From the NCBI RefSeq assembly GCF_017873555.1, contig NZ_JAGGKE010000010.1, positions 62,001 to 126,000 on the forward strand: a DNA stretch of 64,000 nt, read 5' to 3'. Under the pieces are notes generated by a model. That model was not told where the DNA came from. It ran no database searches and worked only from the letters and a program-made list of their open reading frames with translations. This DNA comes from Halorubrum trapanicum (lineage in GTDB: Archaea > Halobacteriota > Halobacteria > Halobacteriales > Haloferacaceae). The number at the start of each line of letters is the position of its first letter. Within the stretch, counting starts at the first letter, position 1. Positions 60,948-64,000 of this stretch are shown here, piece after piece. A program made the translations under genes and the position numbers.

Positions 60948-61895
60948 TCACGAGTCGCCCCCGTGTCGCTCCTCGATCCGGCGCAGCGCCTCGACGGCGC
61001 GGCGCTCGCGGTCGTCCGTCGCGTCCTCGCCGCCGTAGCGCACGCGCTCGAACGCCTCGGTGAGCGCGGTCACCGGCTCCTCGTCGACGCCGGCGTCGAC
61101 GGCCGCGGTCGCGAACTCGGCGGGCGTCGAGGAGGCGGGGCGGTCGACGTCGAGGACGTCGGTCATGTCCCGCCACGCCCGGTACACCTCGTTGTCCGCG
61201 TCCGACGACTCGATCCGGTCGGCGGCCTCGCCGGCCGCCCGGCCGATCGCGTCCAACTCCGGGGGGTCGTCGTCCGCCGGATCGGGGCGGCCGGTCTCGC
61301 CGTCGTCGGTCTCGTCGTCACCGCCCGCGAGGAGGAGGACGGCGACGCTCGCGACGACCGCGGCGAGGACGACCAGCGCGAACAGGACCTCTGGCGTCGA
61401 CGCCGCCCCCTCGCCGCCGCCGAACCCGCCGCCGCCGGGGGCGCCCTCGGGGAACAGTCCCGTTCCGTTGCCGCCGAGACCGAGCGACACCGAGAGGCTC
61501 TGTGCGGCCGATCCGCACGCCGACAGAATCCAGAAGAGGACTCCGATCGGGAGACCGATCACGCCGGCGACGGCGGCGCCCGCGAACGGCGACGCGGTGT
61601 CCCGGTAGGTCACCCCGGCGAGCAGCGCCATCCCGAGAACGAGCGCGGCCACGGCCGGCGGCTCCCTGAGGTACGGGAGACAGACCCCGGAGGTGGACAG
61701 CCCGCCCGCCTCCCCCGAGGAGGTGAGGACGCCCGGGTCGCCCGCCGACTCTCCGACGCTCGGAGCGTCTCCGTCGCCACCGCCGAACCCGCCGCTGCCG
61801 GTGTCGACGGCGGTGTCCAGCGTCGCGGCCGCGACGCCGAGCGCGACGACGGCGAGGAGGGCGACGACGACCGCAGCGAGGGCGTCCCGCTTCAC
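60948..61895 (-). CDS. DUF4129 domain membrane protein
   Basis: 315 residues using the GTG at 61895 (MKRDALAAVVVALLAVVALG); a GTG 24 bp upstream is an alternative. A TATA-like GGTATTCG lies about 25 bp before 61895, favouring it. Three to four membrane helices separated by a Gly/Ser/Asp-rich exported loop, then the C-terminal DUF4129 helical domain (VYRAWRDMTDVLDVDRPASSTPAEFATAAVDAG). It leads the four-gene cluster DUF4129, DUF7269, DUF58, DUF7519, read on the minus strand. Confidence 0.8.
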   Translation of the reverse strand: MKRDALAAVVVALLAVVALGVAAATLDTAVDTGSGGFGGGDGDAPSVGESAGDPGVLTSSGEAGGLSTSGVCLPYLREPPAVAALVLGMALLAGVTYRDTASPFAGAAVAGVIGLPIGVLFWILSACGSAAQSLSVSLGLGGNGTGLFPEGAPGGGGFGGGEGAASTPEVLFALVVLAAVVASVAVLLLAGGDDETDDGETGRPDPADDDPPELDAIGRAAGEAADRIESSDADNEVYRAWRDMTDVLDVDRPASSTPAEFATAAVDAGVDEEPVTALTEAFERVRYGGEDATDDRERRAVEALRRIEERHGGDS

Positions 61896-61981
61896 GTCCC
61901 CGAATACGCCGGCCGGCACGAATACCTTTCGGCGGCCGAGGTCCGGCCGGTGATCGGGCCGGAACGCCCCGCAGTCCCCGG

Positions 61982-63031
61982 CTACGCGTCTTCGCTGCCG
62001 TCAACGAGGCCGTCGAGCGGCGTCGTCGGGAACAGCGCGTCGACGTCGGGTTCGGGTTCGACGAGGCGGTACGCGGTCCCGTCGCGCTCGACGACGCCGG
62101 CGGCCGCGAGGTGGTCGAGGTGCGAGAACGCCTCGCCGGGACCGTGGAGGACGTGGATCCCCTCCAGCGAGCCGAACAGGGCGGCCGAGACCGCCCACGC
62201 GGTCGCCGGTCCCGACTCGTCGAGCACGTCGATCACCCGGCGGGTCCGGTGGCGGTGGTGGTCGAGGATCGCCGCCGCGCGGCGGCTCGGCTCGTCGATC
62301 CGCCACCGGTGGCCGGGGTGGGCGGCGTCGAAGTCGCGCTCGACGACGCGCGCGAGGCTCTCGGCGTAGGCGGCGAGCGCCCCCTCGACGCGCACGTCCG
62401 CGCCGCCGACGTTGGGGGTGTACTTCGGGAGCAGCGCGTCGCCCGTGAAGACCTCCTCCGTCGCGTCCGCGCCGGCGACCGGGTCGTGGTCCGGCACCGT
62501 CCGCGGGTCGAACGCGAACCCGGAGAGTCCGGCGGTGTGGCCGGGCAGGTGGAGCGCTTCGAGTTCGACGCCGCCCGCCTCGATCGCGTCGCCGTCGCCG
62601 AACGTCGTCACGTCCGCCGGGCGGCCCGAGAGGTCCGCGCTGACCGCGTCGAAGAAGTCGGTGAGCCGCTCGCGGTCGGCGTCGGGCATCCCCCACCGCT
62701 CGAACGTCTCGCGCTGGCGGTCGCGGTCGGCGAACAGCGGCGTCTCGGTCCCGTCGACGAGGGCGGCGTCGGCCTCGTGGACGTACACGTCGGCGCCGCT
62801 CTCGGCCTGAACCTCGCCCGCCAGCCCCGCGTGGTCCGGGTGCCAGTGGGTGAGCACCACGGCGTCGACGTCGGCGAACGCGACCCCGTGCTCGGTGAGA
62901 CCGTCGACCAACTCCTCGCGCACGTCCGGGAGCGCGACGCCGGTGTCGACGAGCGCGGTCGCCTCGCCGTCGATCAGGTAGACGTCGTTTTCGCCCTCGA
63001 AGACGGTGTTGCCGAGCTGGATCCGTTTCAC
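61982..63031 (-). CDS. MBL-fold metallo-hydrolase with C-terminal winged helix
   Basis: 349 residues from GTG at 63031 (MKRIQLGNTVFEGENDVYL). Metal motif THWHPDHAG near residue 65, further ligands in LPGHTAGLSGF near 165, FTGDALLP near 200 and HPGHRW near 243. The end (about 260-340) is a winged-helix-like domain (RVIDVLDESGPATAWAVSAALF ... HLDHLAAAGVVERDGTAYRLV) of the type found in LACTB2-like hydrolases. Substrate unknown. Confidence 0.85.
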   Translation of the reverse strand: MKRIQLGNTVFEGENDVYLIDGEATALVDTGVALPDVREELVDGLTEHGVAFADVDAVVLTHWHPDHAGLAGEVQAESGADVYVHEADAALVDGTETPLFADRDRQRETFERWGMPDADRERLTDFFDAVSADLSGRPADVTTFGDGDAIEAGGVELEALHLPGHTAGLSGFAFDPRTVPDHDPVAGADATEEVFTGDALLPKYTPNVGGADVRVEGALAAYAESLARVVERDFDAAHPGHRWRIDEPSRRAAAILDHHRHRTRRVIDVLDESGPATAWAVSAALFGSLEGIHVLHGPGEAFSHLDHLAAAGVVERDGTAYRLVEPEPDVDALFPTTPLDGLVDGSEDA

Positions 63032-63111
63032 ACGGGCACCTCGCTCGCCGGGCATTTCACCGTTTCCACCGCGGGGCGGGCCGGAGCCGTGTCCGGGACT
63101 CCACCCGGAAG

Positions 63112-64000
63112 TCACTCGACGTCGACGCCGGTGAACTCGAAGCGCGCCCCGCCCTCGGCGCTCGCGGTGACCGCGACCTCCCAGCCGTGCGCCTCGGCCA
63201 CACGCTCGACGATGGCGAGTCCGAAGCCGGTCCCGTCCGGGTCCGTCGTGTGGCCGGCCTCGAAGACCCCGTCGCGTTCGCCTTCGGGGATCCCCGGGCC
63301 GTCGTCTTCGACGTAGAACCCGTCGTCGAGGTCGCCGAGGGTGACGGTGACCGCCGAGCCGCCGTGCGAGACGGCGTTTCGCAGGAGGTTCTCCAGCAGC
63401 TGTCTGAGCCGGCTCCGGTCCGCGCGGACCGTCTGCGTCGTCTCCGCGCGCAGCGTCGCGTCCGCGGTGTCGACGCCCGCCCAGCACTCCTCGGCGACCG
63501 CGCTGAGGTCGACCGGTTCCAGCGACTCGACGTCGACGCCCTCGCGCGCCAGCGTCAGGAGGTCGTCGATGAGCGTCGCCATGCGGTCGTGAGCGCGGCC
63601 GACCGCTTCGAGGTGCTCGGAGTCGCGTTCCTCGCGGGCGAGGTCGAGGTGCCCCCGCGCCACGTCCAGCGGGTTCCGGAGGTCGTGGGAGACGATGCTC
63701 GCGAACTCGTCGAGCCGCTCGTTCTGCCGCTCAAGCTCGCGCTCTCGCCGCTTTCGCTCGGTGACGTTGCGGATGACGCCCACCCGGCCCAGTTCCTCTC
63801 GGTCGTCGAGGTCCGTCCGCCCGAACCGCATCTCCGCGGGAAAGGAGTCGCCGTTCTCCGTCTCGAACTCGTACTCGATCGCGCCGGTCTTGCGACCCTC
63901 CTCGCGCATCGCCGCGCGCTCCCGCCGCGCCCGCTCGGCGGTCTCCTCGCTCACCCAGTCGTAGATATCCGTTCCGAGGAGCTGTTCGCGGTCGACGCCT
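63112..64000 (-). CDS. PAS-domain sensor histidine kinase, C-terminal part
   Basis: About 296 residues are visible; the N-terminus is beyond the right edge. A PAS domain end (ETENGDSFPAEMRFGRTDLDD ... GVIRNVTERKRRERELERQNERL) precedes the HisKA box ASIVSHDLRNPLDVARGHLDLA near residue 100 of the visible part, then HATPase boxes N (LLENLLRNAVSHGG), G1 (VEDDGPGIPEGE) and G2 (GTGFGLAIVERV). A complete kinase core, typical of haloarchaeal two-component sensors. No response regulator is adjacent. Confidence 0.87.
   Translation of the reverse strand, partial: GVDREQLLGTDIYDWVSEETAERARRERAAMREEGRKTGAIEYEFETENGDSFPAEMRFGRTDLDDREELGRVGVIRNVTERKRRERELERQNERLDEFASIVSHDLRNPLDVARGHLDLAREERDSEHLEAVGRAHDRMATLIDDLLTLAREGVDVESLEPVDLSAVAEECWAGVDTADATLRAETTQTVRADRSRLRQLLENLLRNAVSHGGSAVTVTLGDLDDGFYVEDDGPGIPEGERDGVFEAGHTTDPDGTGFGLAIVERVAEAHGWEVAVTASAEGGARFEFTGVDVE

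Overview
The window is chromosomal DNA of a halophilic archaeon, most like Halorubrum or a close relative. Reasons: GC-rich coding sequence with third positions strongly G/C, very acidic proteins, TATA boxes about 25 nt before start codons with few Shine-Dalgarno sites, and haloarchaeal gene orders such as ncsA / ftsZ2-cdrS / cdrL / smc-scpA. Genes are dense, on both strands, often with TGATG or ATGA junctions. I see no rRNA, tRNA, CRISPR, transposase or provirus; the species is inferred.

Layout. 0-11 kb: YgfZ/GcvT-like protein, a Pit phosphate transporter with a coupled 42-aa membrane protein, a phosphodiesterase, a CNNM/CorC-type protein, a glutaredoxin-like plus cysteine-free redoxin pair, Sua5, a creatininase-family amidohydrolase, and RLI/ABCE1 with an EMC6-like protein. 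11-20 kb: small regulators, a CtBP-like dehydrogenase, a methyltransferase, a type IV pilin, a secreted protein, a membrane-anchored wHTH protein, and etfBA. 20-29 kb: rfcS, a zincin-like protein, a BNR-repeat protein, a queuosine-precursor-type transporter, a biotin ECF transporter (bioY-bioM-bioN) behind a BirA-type operator, and a membrane heterodisulfide-reductase-like Fe-S protein that probably passes electrons from ETF to quinone. 29-37 kb: the pstS-pstC-pstA-pstB-phoU phosphate operon, a low-molecular-weight phosphatase and a Ca/Na antiporter. 37-45 kb: extradiol-dioxygenase-like protein, methylmalonyl-CoA mutase B12 subunit with MeaB, hydrolase, response regulator, hotdog protein, ncsA. 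45-53 kb: the cell-division and chromosome block ftsZ2-cdrS, cdrL, coiled-coil protein-smc-scpA, then a GT2 glycosyltransferase. 53-64 kb: MTA phosphorylase, a YeiH-type transporter with a coupled 50-aa membrane protein, malate:quinone oxidoreductase, HD hydrolase, phosphoribosyltransferase, a DUF4129/DUF7269/DUF58/DUF7519 cluster, an MBL hydrolase and the end of a sensor kinase.

The most unusual content is a dispersed non-coding element present five times (about 3.75, 20.97, 36.79, 42.32 and 52.74 kb). Each copy is about 260-390 bp. It starts with a conserved box (GGTGGCGCGTGCC, usually just after a TATA box) and in four copies ends with GGGGCTTTGG. Between these lie conserved blocks and arrays of short perfect hairpins that nearly all have three-base loops and different stems. 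One pair of related hairpins shows a compensatory base-pair change, and in two copies the TATA box contains the stop codon of the neighbouring gene. I know of no described family that matches it.

Two promoter regions carry striking operators: five GTAAGAC half-sites around the cdrS-ftsZ2 promoter, and two identical CACACGTGTG palindromes flanking the TATA box of the smc operon.
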